A stretch of 64,000 nt of DNA from Rhynchopus sp. YZ270_cl-10 (lineage: Eukaryota > Euglenozoa > Diplonemea > Diplonemida > Diplonemidae), in NCBI GenBank assembly GCA_964035575.1, contig OZ037884.1, positions 1,054,001-1,118,000 of the forward strand, in the 5' to 3' direction. Every line of letters starts with the position of its first letter. Within the stretch, counting starts at the first letter, position 1. Below the pieces are notes generated by a model, which had not been told where the DNA came from, ran no database searches, and saw nothing but the letters and a program-made list of their open reading frames with translations. A program made the translations under genes and the position numbers. This document shows, one piece after another, positions 19,565 through 31,078 of the stretch.

Positions 19565-19652
19565 CTGGTTGTGATCACCAAACCGATTCTCCATGGTTCT
19601 CCCGTGGTTCTCCCCGCGGGTTGTATCCGTACCCCCTGAATCACACCAGTTA
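19565..19652 (-). repeat. TGGTGTGA / CACGGGAGAACCACGG dispersed repeat
   Basis: CTGGTTGTGATCACCAAACC at the left and TGAATCACACCAG at the right, with GTTCTCCCGTGGTTCTCCC inside. Relatives at 24055-24170, 26030-26110 and at both ends of 46813-48027. Confidence 0.75.
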
Positions 19653-20036
19653 TCATTTTTTTTTTCTCAGGGGGATGAGAAACACCCAATGTGTTGCTTC
19701 AAGGAGAACACAGGCTTAGGATCATATTACCAACTTTCAAAAGATGCAATGTGAGGTATATTCATCGCCATTTGGTGCTATACGGGGCGGGGTTTTCACA
19801 ACTTTTTTCACAACTATTGGTGTCCCAGAAATCCAAAATACCAATGTGCGCAACAACTACGCACTAAGTACGCAAGAAGTACGCAATATAGGGTCGTCAG
19901 GAGCACCGACAATCTATGTGTAAAAAAAAGTTGTGGAATAGGATCGAAATTTTGAAACCCCGCCCTTTTGCATTATTTTAAAACATTTCTTTTTGCTACG
20001 CTGCTTCTGAACACTATGGAAGTTATAAAAAAGGGA

Positions 20037-20085
20037 AAGATGTGTGTGCACAAGAGGCACACTCATCAACTTTTCTTTTACCCCT
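20037..20085 (+). repeat. CACGAGAGG-type dispersed motif
   Basis: AAGATGTGTGTGCACAAGAGG then CACACTCATCAACTTTTC and a pyrimidine tract. Confidence 0.65.
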
Positions 20086-20349
20086 CCCAAAAAAAAGTTC
20101 TAAACCTAATCCACAACCCGCAATAGAAAAATACTCATAATTTTTTTCAGCGTCTCGTTGTCCTGTACAGTGTGATGTACCATGATTTAGTGCCTCGTGA
20201 CTCGAACCCATTCTTCGAAGAGCCTTGTTGTTCCGAGGGTTTTGAGCCTTATGGCCAGTAGCTACGGTTCGCCCAGTCAGCTTGCTGACTGGGCGTTACG
20301 GGTGTGTCTTGGTATGTCTTGTTCCCGTAGTTTCGGAGCGCCTGTCTTG

Positions 20350-20400
20350 TGTGCTTTCTCTTTGATTGGAGAGTATGTGAAACCAATTATTTCGAGATTT
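20350..20400 (+). repeat. GAAAGT hairpin motif, copy 3 (diverged)
   Basis: GTGCTTTCTCTTTGATTGG then AGAGTATGTGAAACCAAT; the stem is weaker than in the other copies, the flank is kept and a T tract follows. Confidence 0.55.
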
Positions 20401-20972
20401 TTTTTTTTTTTTTTTTTTTTTTGTGCGCGCCCCATCCGGCTCCTCTCACCTTCATTCATGTACCCATTTTAACCGTGAGCGCTTCACATCTTCACCCTTC
20501 CTTTTAGTACAGTACCCCCCTGCATTGAGGTGGTGTTTTCACGGACCATTTCTTTGCTTTATTAAAATCTACGTTATTTTTTTCCCCTCTGCGTCAACCA
20601 GGTGACCCCTCGGTTATTACTTTTGGATCATCTTGCCGTTTGTGTGTGTGTGTTTTTCTTTAGATGTGCGAAAGCAGTTCTTCCTGTCTAGTAGGTGGGT
20701 AGAACTGAATGTGTGAAAAGAGGGGGTAATTCTGTCAAATTTTTCCATCAAACTTAACCCCTAAAAAAAAAGGCCCCTTGAGATTGCCTCCACCCGAATA
20801 GATAGAATTCTGTTTTTATTATTATTTCCAAACCCCCTTTTCTGTATAGTGATGTGCGCTCCGCCGTTCGATGACCCCAAAAAAAACAGCGGAAGAAAAC
20901 GTTTGTGAAAACGCAGTGGTCTGTGAGAGTCGTTTTGCACGTTCAACTTCGATTTATTATTATATAATTATC

Positions 20973-21069
20973 AACACGACAGTGAAGTGAATGACTTCTT
21001 GTTTCACCGTGTGAGCCAATCATGAAAATCACAAATGAAACAACAAGTCATTTCACTTTACCGTCGTGT
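20973..21069. repeat. Foldback palindrome with CACGAC tip
   Basis: ACACGACAGTGAAGTGAATG is mirrored by CATTTCACTTTACCGTCGTGT. Arms about 30 bp with mismatches. Confidence 0.8.
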
Positions 21070-21489
21070 GATTGGGGGCGTTGCCTGTAAACACCCTTTT
21101 TTTACTTTGATGTAATGTACGGGAGATGGTTTTAAAAAAACGTGAGAGCAAAAAATAAAACTGGAGAGTGCAAGACTGCTTGCATGAGCAGAACTATACT
21201 AATTATGAAGAAGAAAAAAAAAACGCAAGGTTTTTTTTTTCTCTATCATTCCACAACACAACACCTCCCTCACCCCCTTTTTCGCGCGAGAGATGAGAAT
21301 TTTTTCACCCCGGATAACCGGTACTGTTCACAGGACACAAACTACACCCCTCCCCACCCAGTGTAGGAAACAAATTTGTTTTAATGGTAGGGCTGTACTG
21401 TTCCCTAAAATGTTTTTCTTTTCTTTGATCACCTGAGAACTACTCTCCCCCACTTTTTGTTTGTTGGGTGTTAAAATATAACATTGCTG

Positions 21490-21560
21490 TTCCAAGGAGC
21501 CCTCTTTTGGGAAATCGGTCAACGACCTGTCAGCGACCTCTCAATATCTTGTGCTTCTCA
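21490..21560 (+). repeat. ACCTGTCAATAT family, partial copy
   Basis: GGGAAATCGGTCAACGACC, TGTCAGCGACCTCTCAATATC. The second half is missing. Confidence 0.7.
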
Positions 21561-21571
21561 ACTTAGGTTAG

Positions 21572-21612
21572 GGGTTTCTCTTGTACTTTCTCTTCTTGGA
21601 TTCGAAAGTAGA
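21572..21612 (+). repeat. GAAAGT hairpin motif, copy 4
   Basis: TTGTACTTTCTCTTCTTGG then ATTCGAAAGTAGAGG, followed by a T tract. Confidence 0.65.
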
Positions 21613-22429
21613 GGATTTTTTTTTTCTATTTTTTCTAAACATAATGTGTTCGCAACCGAAAGGCTCGTTCATCTTTCAAGGGTAATTTTTTTAAGGGTTG
21701 ACCAAGCACAGAGACTTAGGTTCATCTCACAAAAAATTTTTTTTTGGTGCTTTTGCTGCTTTCTGCTTTTTTGGTGTTTAGCATAACAGTTAGCAACAAT
21801 TCCCCCATTAATAATTTATGGAGGGAAAAATCACCCCCTTGAATACAAATATAACAAAACAAACTTTCAACCCCCCTTGAAAACACCCCCCCCTTGCCCC
21901 CACCCTCTGCACTCGTTTCATATCAAAGGAATCCGCTGAGCTTCCGTACGTATCTTCTGACCATTTGTATTTTTCTCCATTTGTCAAGACGTTAAAAATT
22001 GCCTTTTTTTTCTCTCTTTTTGGTTACGTTTAGTTTTTTTTTTTTTGGTATGGGGACTCACACTTTTTTGTTTCTTGTCCAGGCGTTTTCAAAATGAATC
22101 TACTACAAAAATCCAAGCGGGCGGGGGAGGAAAAAAAGTGAACGGGAAAAAAGCTGTGATGAGGGGTAAGAAAGTATTAAAAGGAGCAAACCAAAGCCGT
22201 TACTTCCGTTTGCGTGCCGATCCCAGGCAGTGGTGGGGTAAATCCAGAAAAATGGACAAAAATTTTCTCGGGCCGGGGACAAGAAATCATAGAAAAAGTG
22301 TGAGTCCCCTAAATTGGAATAGTGGTCACCACCTTTGTGTAAATACTCCACTTTTCAACTTTTGTTAATAGATGACTGCATGCAAAGTACACTCATCTGT
22401 TTTATTTTTCCTTTTTTCTAATAAAAATA

Positions 22430-22551
22430 CTGTAGGACAAGAAACTTGGCGATCAAAGAATTTGGCGACCAAATAATATTGGCGGGTTTTGGGGGTTTTC
22501 TTGTAATTGGCGACTTTTTTGGTCGCCAATCCAATATCACTTGTCCTACTG
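22430..22551. mobile_element. 122-bp TIR element, TA TSD
   Basis: Ends CTGTAGGACAAG and CTTGTCCTACTG, flanked by TA. Inner GGCGACCAAA / TTTGGTCGCC type repeats (ATTTGGCGACC; TTTTTTGGTCGCC). Confidence 0.75.
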
Positions 22552-22553
22552 TA

Positions 22554-24307
22554 CATAAAAAAAAACTGTGGTCAAACTTGTCTGCGTCAGAGAAGTTTGA
22601 AACATACTGTGGTACCTAACCACACCCAGCAACACACAAAAAGGACGCAAAGTGCGCGCATGAAGAAGAAGAAAAATAAATTGCTCCAAACGTAGAGGAC
22701 AACCTACCATTTGTCCCTCAGATGGAGCAAACTAATCTGCAAATAAAAGAAACAACAACCTGTTCTCCTTAACAGAACAGATGATCGCTGTTGATGCCAA
22801 AGTGATAATAGGTCACTTTTCTTCAGAAGCGTGATAACGCTCGATAACACTTTGTATACCTGTACTTTTTTTTTTAAATTATTTTTCTTTTCACTTTCTC
22901 TGCCTTCAGGGAAGAGGGGTACCGTCTGTAAGCACTCCTCCTCCTGGGCAGATTTTTTTCTACTGGGCCTTTGTATGCGTGTTTTCTTTTATTCTTTTTT
23001 TTGTGCCTTTTTTATCCCTTTTCGGAATAGTTTTTGGAAACCGTTCTTCATGTTATTTTTCAATCAATTATCCCCTTTTTTTGTTCGATGATGCATTGGC
23101 AGATGAGAGTGTACATTAGAAGAGGTATTTTCTCATCTTTTCAAAGTGGTCTTCATCTTTTTTTATAATATCCCCTTCTTTCAAACCCCCCCTTTTCAGG
23201 CCCCCTTTCCGCAGGACAAAACAAATTAGTAGAACTCATCCTTGGGGGTGTCTACACAATAAAAATGCAACCTACAAAAAAAAAAAAAAAGTGCAAAACT
23301 ACTCACACTCAATCAGTCTACACTAAATACGTGACATTCAGACCAACCAACTTTTTAAATTAGAAAATAATCTTACAGTTTCGGAGTCTTTTAAGTAGCA
23401 CTAGCTCCCCCCCCACCCTTTTTTCTGAGGGGATGGACGTTTGAGTACAGAACCTGGTACGGTGATTGTCGATACAAAAAAAACACAACCAAAAAACGTC
23501 AAGTCTTCGCGAAGCAACCTCCTCCCTGAAAACACTTAGCAGAAAAGTCTTTCCTCTTTTTTGACCCAATTTATATGGAGAAAAACAACCCTTTTTTTTC
23601 ATCTTAGCGATTTAACACCTCCACTCCACCAAAAAGCAGCAATTTGGTAATCGAGCCAGTCTCTATCAAAAGATGCCTTTTTTTTGGGTTTAGGCCAGTG
23701 TGAGGACAATCAAAGAGAGGGGTAATGAAGGGAAGGCGTTATATTGATGTCACAACACTACCCTTTTTTTATTATATTTGTATTCTCTCTTCTCTCTTTC
23801 TCTCTGTCAACAAACCACAAACCACAATGCGTGATTTTCTCCCCTCCTTTTCCCCTGTGCATTTGTCTGCACCTAAGGGACGTAAGGAACGCCTTTTCTT
23901 CCAGTGTTTGTACACACTGGAAGTGTACACATTTGTGTGTGCACATCCAGGAAGTGAACACACGGTATATCAACTTCACTTTCTTTGTGAAATGTGATTT
24001 TTTTTCTTCTCTTTTTTGAATTTTCCCTATTATAAATCACTAGAGTGTCATATTCAACGAGTTTTTGTGGTGTGAACCGTTGTACGCGGTACAACCGCGG
24101 GAGACATACGGGCGAACCACGGGGAATCTGGAGGGGGTACCCCTTTTTATTTTTATTTTTCCCGTTTTTTGGTGTTTACTCTCACGCTGGTAAGGGTCAC
24201 ACAGAGTCACGGTTCTAACCGAGCGGGGTCGCAAAATTTTCTAATGCGCTGAATTATCCCAAAAAAGTGGTTTTCTCGGGGAAATTTTTTTTTCAACCCC
24301 TACAGAC
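22554..24307. other. Intergenic, no gene seen
   Basis: T-rich low-complexity DNA. At 24055-24170 lies a relative of the TGGTGTGA repeat (CGGGAGACATACGGG, GAACCACGGGGAA). Confidence 0.6.
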
Positions 24308-25144
24308 CAGGGCTATTTCTAAAAACCTGTCCCTGTCCCTGATTTTTGGAAAATGAAAGTTGCCAAAAAATTTGCACGGGGCTTATATACAGGGCGTACT
24401 ACAGTACTTACAGAGAGGGGGGATGGGCTTTCTGCTTGAAGAAAGTTGCCGATTTTTTTTGTGTTGGAAAGTTTTCTTCCAGATTGTGCAAGACACGGGG
24501 TTTTTGATATTTTCTGAAAAAACAGAGAGGGCGCACCAGGCCGCATGCCGGAGGTGCTATGATGGGGTTTCTTAGAAAACTTGTTCTCTACACTAACATC
24601 ACACTGGCACCGTACTCATTTTAACAAAAACCAAAAACTTGCCCAATTCTGCAAATTGACCCCACCACAGAACGGACGGATTCCGGAAATGCAAATGCCG
24701 GTGTTTTCGCGCATTTTCATGTTTCAGATTCTGGGAGAGAAAATCTGGGTTGTGGGATTTACCTTGGCCCCTTTACCTTACACTCATTTTGACCAAAACC
24801 AAGAACTTGGCCATTTCTGCAAATTGACCCCACCACAGTGCGGACAGATTCCGGAAATGCCAATCGCAGTATGTTTTGGGGCTGAAAAATTTTCAGGGGA
24901 AATTTTTTTTGAGCAGCATTTTTTGGCCGAAAATGGGCCCCACGTATAAGCAACCGGGCTCATATTTTCAAAAAATTTAAGTGGTCAAAAAATTGTCCAA
25001 TTTTCGAGATTGACCCCACCACTGCACGGGTGAATCCCAAAAATGCAAATAAGGACGTTTTTGGCACAAAATAAATCTGCCAAAAAATTTGTGTCCCGGA
25101 TTGGATTTTGGACCCCCCGGACCCCATATTTAGAAATAGCCCTG
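24308..25144. mobile_element. TIR element, 8-bp TSD, inserted at the edge of a satellite
   Basis: Ends CAGGGCTATTTCTAAA and TTTAGAAATAGCCCTG, flanked by CTACAGAC at 24300-24307 and 25145-25152. The right copy of the duplication runs straight into the ACTGT satellite. Inside are two tandem units of about 183 bp (24600-24945) carrying ATTGACCCCACCAC and CGGANNGATTCCGGAAATG. No transposase. 837 bp. Confidence 0.92.
24600..25030 (+). repeat. 183-bp tandem units with ATTGACCCCACCAC core
   Basis: CTGCAAATTGACCCCACCAC followed by GGACGGATTCCGGAAATGC at about 24650 and 24822, and a diverged third unit at 25008. The same core occurs once more at 25930 beyond the satellites and, more diverged, near 2440, 6925, 7570 (reverse) and 22235 (reverse). 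Confidence 0.85.
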
Positions 25145-25150
25145 CTACAG

Positions 25151-25548
25151 ACTGTACTGTACTGTACTGTACTGTACTGTACTGTACTGTACTGTACTGT
25201 ACTGTACTGTACTGTACTGTACTGTACTGTACTGTACTGTACTGTACTGTACTGTACTGTACTGTACTGTACTGTACTGTACTGTACTGTACTGTACTGT
25301 ACTGTACTGTACTGTACTGTACTGTACTGTACTGTACTGTACTGTACTGTACTGTACTGTACTGTACTGTACTGTACTGTACTGTACTGTACTGTACTGT
25401 ACTGTACTGTACTGTACTGTACTGTACTGTACTGTACTGTACTGTACTGTACTGTACTGTACTGTACTGTACTGTACTGTACTGTACTGTACTGTACTGT
25501 ACTGTACTGTACTGTACTGTACTGTACTGTACTGTACTGTACTGTACT
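25151..25548 (+). repeat. Pentamer satellite (ACTGT)n, about 80 units
   Basis: Perfect pentamer array of 398 bases, read ACTGT on the + strand. Confidence 0.98.
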
Positions 25549-25559
25549 CCCAATCCCCT

Positions 25560-25893
25560 GTGTATACTGTGTATACTGTGTATACTGTGTATACTGTGTA
25601 TACTGTGTATACTGTGTATACTGTGTATACTGTGTATACTGTGTATACTGTGTATACTGTGTATACTGTGTATACTGTGTATACTGTGTATACTGTGTAT
25701 ACTGTGTATACTGTGTATACTGTGTATACTGTGTATACTGTGTATACTGTGTATACTGTGTATACTGTGTATACTGTGTATACTGTGTATACTGTGTATA
25801 CTGTGTATACTGTGTATACTGTGTATACTGTGTATACTGTGTATACTGTGTATACTGTGTATACTGTGTATACTGTGTATACTGTGTATACTG
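25560..25893 (+). repeat. Nonamer satellite (TGTATACTG)n, about 37 units
   Basis: Perfect 9-bp array twelve bases after the pentamer array; the unit again contains TACTG. Confidence 0.98.
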
Positions 25894-27560
25894 CGGAAAT
25901 TGACCAAAAACGAGAACTTGTCCATTTCGGCAAATTGACCCCACCACTGGCCGGACGGATTCCGGAAATGCAAATGCCAGCGTTTTCCTTCACATTCCCG
26001 CAAACCCGGAAAAATAAAATAAAACAGGGTACCCCCCAGCCTGGTGTAACCACGGGAGACATACGGGAGAACCACGGGGAATTTGTACCGGTGCCACACC
26101 AGGCAAAACTTTGTTTTTTTGTGTTGTTTTGTTTTGTGAACACACAGCGTGATTGGAAACTGAACATAGTTAAAACCAACGATAGATCCATCTGTCTTTG
26201 CACACCCTTTTTTTATTCGATATTATTTGGAGTGTCAGTGCCTGCGTCCCAGAGGCGTTTGCACTATCAACTTCACTTTATTTCTCTCCGTCACCCATTA
26301 TAACGCCATTTAGGCAGGTGGCTGGCGGTCAGCGGAAAAAGAAAGTTGGTTGGTTAGTAAAGACGGATCAGTTGGTTTAATGGTCTTGAGTTTTTGTTCG
26401 GAACTTCATTTTTCACGGCTGTGACAATACATATCTCCAACGGATTGCCTAAGGTCCGTTCAAATATTCAAAACATAATTTTTTTTCGCAGCTGACACGC
26501 TGGAGAGGCCCTGGCCAAACATACAGAGTGTCGAGTGTCGAGTGAACGGATTTTTTTTTACGCCCATTCTTTTGAAAATGTGTCAGTAGGGTAACCAGGG
26601 GTAGATAACAAATATCTACTCCACTAATCGGGTCGAGAAAAAATGTCGTGAATTCAGAGAGGGTTGTCGTTCGGTTCAAAACGCACGTTTTGAAGCGATT
26701 TGAGCCTTTTTTGCACCTTCAAATGCGAGAATCCGTTTTTGAAAAAGTGACTTTTTTGCTGATGTGTGATATGACTATACCAGGTTGTAAAAAAATAGGG
26801 TCGATAATTTTCGGATTGGAAAGAGCGGTCGCGAAAAAGCCCAAATAAGGCGTTTTCGTTTTCGTTTTTAAATTTTCTAATTTTTTAGATGCACCCTGCA
26901 AGACACCCAAAAATACACCTGGAAACAGGGAAAAATACTCTGTTATTAAAAAAAAATTTCTGGGGGGCTCCGCCCCCCAGACCCCCCGGCTCCGCTCGCC
27001 TTTGCGCTTCGCGCAAAGGCTTCGCTGCGCAGCGCCCGCAATCTGTCGCCGCTATCGGGGTGCGTTATCTGGCTCGTCCCCGCATTCCTGTGACCTCGCT
27101 ACTTCCTTGAAATCCCAAAAAATTCTGTGGGACGCATCGGGTTAAATGTAACCGGCTCGTCTCCGCATGTCTTGATGCTTGTATGCACTTTTGTTGTGGA
27201 CGATTGGGCGGGAGGATAGAGTGCGAATTGTAGTGGCAATCTTTCCAGTACAGGGAAGTGAATAGAAACAGGGTTCTGGGCTGAAAAGCAACGAACAAGT
27301 GGCGGCGTTTTTGGAGGGGTAGCCCGGAGGAATGGTGGAGGTGTTACCCCACACATCATTGACCATGTTCTCTTCTGCCAACATGGGAAATGTGCGCGGA
27401 AAGTGCAGTCAACCCCCTTCCACCACACTGACTTTCATTTTGTGTGGGGTAATTTGTTATGTGGTGATGAAAATTCATACAGCCCGACCGATATTACGCC
27501 GGTCGTAATATCGGTGCATTTGGGGGGGGGGGCAAAAATAAGTCAAAAAAAAAGCAATTA
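25894..27560. other. Intergenic, no gene seen
   Basis: Starts with another ATTGACCCCACCAC unit, then a TGGTGTGA relative (26040-26110), the CGTTTGCACTATCAACTTCAC motif (26257) and a G/C-rich block with GCGCTTCGCGC palindromes at 26965-27040. Frames at 27065-27428 are antisense low-significance frames. Confidence 0.6.
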
Positions 27561-27890
27561 CCGTAAAAATATTTATTCTGGGCCGGAACAAAACTGGAAC
27601 ACCCCAAAAAATCGTCGATTGTTCCAGTTTTGTTCCGTACCAGCATTGTTTTGGGGGGGTATCCGTACCTTGTCAAAAAAAACGAGGAGTGCGACGAATT
27701 CTTTTTGCCCAAAGATGCACTATGAACCTGGGTGGGGTGGGAATGGGGATAAAAATTCTACCCCAACAGAACTGTTCTGGGCCGGAACAAAACTGGGACA
27801 CCCCCAAAAACCCCAAGTGTTCCAGTTTTGTTCCGGTCCAGTATACTTCTGTCTCAGAATAGTTACAGCCCAGAATAAATATTTTTACGG
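27561..27890. mobile_element. TIR element (MITE), TA TSD
   Basis: Ends CCGTAAAAATATTTATTCTG and CAGAATAAATATTTTTACGG, flanked by TA. Two inner hairpins GGAACAAAACTGG / CCAGTTTTGTTCC (27584-27634, 27783-27838). 330 bp, no gene. Confidence 0.92.
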
Positions 27891-27954
27891 TAGTGGAGGG
27901 CGAAATGTGGGCCTTCAACATGCGGGTAGCTTACAAACAACAAATTCTATACGC

Positions 27955-28090
27955 TGTTTGGCCTGCCTGCGGCGTTGTGCCGAAGGTGCATGAAGACAGG
28001 GTCTGGGGGGAAAATTTTTGCTGTGTCACATTCCCTCGTGTGTGGGTCACTACTGTGGTAATGTGCCACTGCGTGGGTCTGGGTACCTGC
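27955..28090 (+). repeat. Dispersed repeat, copy 1
   Basis: TTTGGCCTGCCTGCGGCGTTG, GGTGCATGAAGACAGGGTCTG, ACTGCGTGGGTCTGGG; matches 53757-53880. Confidence 0.8.
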
Positions 28091-28201
28091 GTGCGCAAAC
28101 CGGTAGTGTATATGTCCGGGGGCCCCAAAAATCGGACTTATACACAGACTCATGCACGGGAGGTGGTAGGTAGAGAAAAATCATGCAGTGTATTCTTTTG
28201 T

Positions 28202-28282
28202 TTCATCCCTGACACCAAGCTTGTAGAAGAAAAAATGAGCGCGGCTGATGCCGTCACAGTCGCAATGCCGGACTACCCATAG
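28202..28282 (+). pseudogene. 3'-terminal LINE relic
   Basis: TCATCCCTGACACCAAGC and TTGTAGAAG at 28204-28233 match the last codons of the LINE at 36062-36095 (TCATCCCTGACAACAAAC, TTGTAGAAG), and the reading frame IPDTKLVEE...SAADAV parallels IPDNKLVEASAAEAV. It looks like an old 5'-truncated insertion of under 100 bp. It stops a few codons later than the LINE. Confidence 0.5.
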
Positions 28283-28519
28283 AACTTTGCCTGTGAAAGC
28301 TGCACCCCTGCGCCTTGCACCCAGTACAGCTTCGCAACGACCTCGCCGTAGTTGTGCAGAATGTGCACATCAACAACAGTGTCGTGTGTGGTGTGCAGGT
28401 CGTATGAGTGAACCAATGCTGTTTAGACTCTGTCACACTGTGCTATTTTGGGGTCGTCAGCCACATGGTTTTGTGAATTTTTATGACGCGGTAGTGAAAG
28501 TTTTGTGAATATATCTTCC

Positions 28520-28726
28520 AAAATCTCGTTAGGCGTATATGAAGGCCTGTTTTCCAATATCCATACCCCCCTACTATTGCCACACCAGGAATATTTTTTT
28601 GAAATATTTTTGGGATTGAAATCAGCGGATCGAAATGAGTTAAATGCGGGGTCGTAGGCTCAAAAATTTGCATCTGTGGTTTATTAAGTGAACGAGGCCC
28701 AGAGTATACGCCTAACGAGATCTTGT
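28520..28726. repeat. Inverted repeat next to the triple satellite
   Basis: ATCTCGTTAGGCGTATA at the left and TATACGCCTAACGAGAT at the right, 170 bases apart; may be a small TIR element. The inside matches in reverse a block at 61595-61650 (AGATGCAAATTTTTGA). Confidence 0.8.
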
Positions 28727-28742
28727 CTGAAATGTGAATCGC

Positions 28743-29155
28743 ACTGTACTGTACTGTACTGTACTGTACTGTACTGTACTGTACTGTACTGTACTGTACT
28801 GTACTGTACTGTACTGTACTGTACTGTACTGTACTGTACTGTACTGTACTGTACTGTACTGTACTGTACTGTACTGTACTGTACTGTACTGTACTGTACT
28901 GTACTGTACTGTACTGTACTGTACTGTACTGTACTGTACTGTACTGTACTGTACTGTACTGTACTGTACTGTACTGTACTGTACTGTACTGTACTGTACT
29001 GTACTGTACTGTACTGTACTGTACTGTACTGTACTGTACTGTACTGTACTGTACTGTACTGTACTGTACTGTACTGTACTGTACTGTACTGTACTGTACT
29101 GTACTGTACTGTACTGTACTGTACTGTACTGTACTGTACTGTACTGTACTGTACT
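28743..29155 (+). repeat. Pentamer satellite (ACTGT)n
   Basis: About 82 perfect units; first part of a three-part composite array. Confidence 0.98.
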
Positions 29156-29414
29156 GGGTACTGGGTACTGGGTACTGGGTACTGGGTACTGGGTACTGGG
29201 TACTGGGTACTGGGTACTGGGTACTGGGTACTGGGTACTGGGTACTGGGTACTGGGTACTGGGTACTGGGTACTGGGTACTGGGTACTGGGTACTGGGTA
29301 CTGGGTACTGGGTACTGGGTACTGGGTACTGGGTACTGGGTACTGGGTACTGGGTACTGGGTACTGGGTACTGGGTACTGGGTACTGGGTACTGGGTACT
29401 GGGTACTGGGTACT
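29151..29414 (+). repeat. Heptamer satellite (GTACTGG)n
   Basis: About 37 perfect units, joined to the pentamer array without any spacer. Confidence 0.98.
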
Positions 29415-29891
29415 GTGTACTGTGTACTGTGTACTGTGTACTGTGTACTGTGTACTGTGTACTGTGTACTGTGTACTGTGTACTGTGTACTGTGTACTGT
29501 GTACTGTGTACTGTGTACTGTGTACTGTGTACTGTGTACTGTGTACTGTGTACTGTGTACTGTGTACTGTGTACTGTGTACTGTGTACTGTGTACTGTGT
29601 ACTGTGTACTGTGTACTGTGTACTGTGTACTGTGTACTGTGTACTGTGTACTGTGTACTGTGTACTGTGTACTGTGTACTGTGTACTGTGTACTGTGTAC
29701 TGTGTACTGTGTACTGTGTACTGTGTACTGTGTACTGTGTACTGTGTACTGTGTACTGTGTACTGTGTACTGTGTACTGTGTACTGTGTACTGTGTACTG
29801 TGTACTGTGTACTGTGTACTGTGTACTGTGTACTGTGTACTGTGTACTGTGTACTGTGTACTGTGTACTGTGTACTGTGTACTGTACTGTA
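29410..29891 (+). repeat. Heptamer satellite (GTACTGT)n
   Basis: About 67 units, joined directly to the GTACTGG array. A perfect 13-bp hairpin AAAAACCATAGGG / CCCTATGGTTTTT follows at 29894-29923. Confidence 0.98.
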
Positions 29892-30756
29892 TAAAAACCA
29901 TAGGGGGGACCCTATGGTTTTTGGATTTTTTTTTGGGTTTTTTGGAACACGAATCTGTTCGATAATTTTTGGATTGGGTAGTTTACCCACCCTAGCGATC
30001 CATTAACGCCAGAATTTTTCACTTTTGAGCATCTGTTACCTGTTTAGAATTTTTCCTCACATGCACATTTTCAAAAGAATGGGCGTTAAAATGTCAGGTT
30101 CAGAGAGAGTTTTCCTAGTCATTCCTCTGCAGAGATGAGGTGTGCCGTCTGTAAGTATTGCCTTACAGAAACCAACTCCCCAGCTGCTGCCCCAACTCGC
30201 TCTCACAATGAACTGTGTCTGTGAGGGGGGTTCCTTTTTTTGTATTAACTCGCCGGGGCCTAGACTAGGTTAGTGAGTGGTCGCCCTACCACCCCTTTTA
30301 CCGTTCACAAAATTAAATTATTTTGAATTCCCCAAAAAAAATTCTCTCCCGTGATGCGACCACGTCCTAGGAAATAAACAAAAATATCCCGAGGAGGAGG
30401 GGAAAAAAAACCACACCTGACAAAAATTGATTGTCATTTTTTTTTTTTGCCTCACTTTGCTCCCATAATATTCACACTGCCTCTCTCTCTCTCTTTTGTT
30501 TTATTTTATTTTTTTGTGCGACCCCACTTCTTCGAAAGGTATACATACAGATCAAAAGCCTGGCTTACCGCGGAGTGTAGGCTATGGTATTCCGCCCTTG
30601 TTTTTCTCTATGTTTTTTTTTTAAAACTCCCGGTGTACCTTCTTTTTGTTATTATTGGAAACGAAAGTACACGACAATATTTGGTTTTCTTTTTGATGAA
30701 TATATTTCCTGCTGCAATGCCTCTCATATTTTATGTGACACCTTTTTGCAAGGTGA

Positions 30757-30812
30757 CTCAGCACAAGATGCTTTGGGTCATCCTTTATAAACTTTTCTTT
30801 TTGTTTTATTGG
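30757..30812 (+). repeat. GGTGACT-GAGGCTTAGG-type motif, diverged
   Basis: AAGGTGACTCAGCACAAGATG, CTTTGGGTCATCCTTTATAA, then ACTTTTCTTTTTG; same start as the copies at 36129 and 43005. Confidence 0.6.
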
Positions 30813-30817
30813 TGCTT

Positions 30818-30910
30818 TCGGAAGTCGGTCAACGACCTGTCGATGACCTGTCAATATCAGGGGGTGTGTGTATAGAGTCCACCTGTCAATATCCCTCCCG
30901 GAGCACCATT
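30818..30910 (+). repeat. ACCTGTCAATAT family, copy 3
   Basis: GGTGCTTTCGGAAGTCGGTC, GACCTGTCAATATCAGGGGG, ACCTGTCAATATCCCTCCCG, GAGCACC. Confidence 0.8.
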
Positions 30911-31078
30911 TATGTTTTTTTTTCCACACGACAATTCTTCTGATACTGCCTGCAGTAGTGAGGGGCAAACCCCCCACCCTGTTCTGCGAATTTGCTCATC
31001 AACCGAGGCTGTAGAAACGCCTCAACTTTTGTAAGGAAAAGGGGGGAGCGAAAAAGACTATAAAAAAGGCAACACAGT

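Larger units (their letters stand above)
19459..22429. other. Intergenic, no gene seen
   Basis: Holds dispersed motifs, a perfect 12-bp hairpin CGCCCAGTCAGC/GCTGACTGGGCG at 20270-20295, a palindrome at 20973 and T-rich DNA. Confidence 0.65.

Noticed and set aside
17153-23997. Many Phe/Leu/Ser-rich short frames resembling membrane peptides
   Set aside because: Explained by T-rich composition; no start context, domain or conserved pattern.
27065-28282. Frames of 60-196 codons on both strands near 27.1-28.3 kb
   Set aside because: They cross a TIR element and repeats, carry no domain and have no codon bias like the true genes.
28743-29891. CRISPR-like direct repeats
   Set aside because: Simple tandem units without spacers, in a eukaryotic context.
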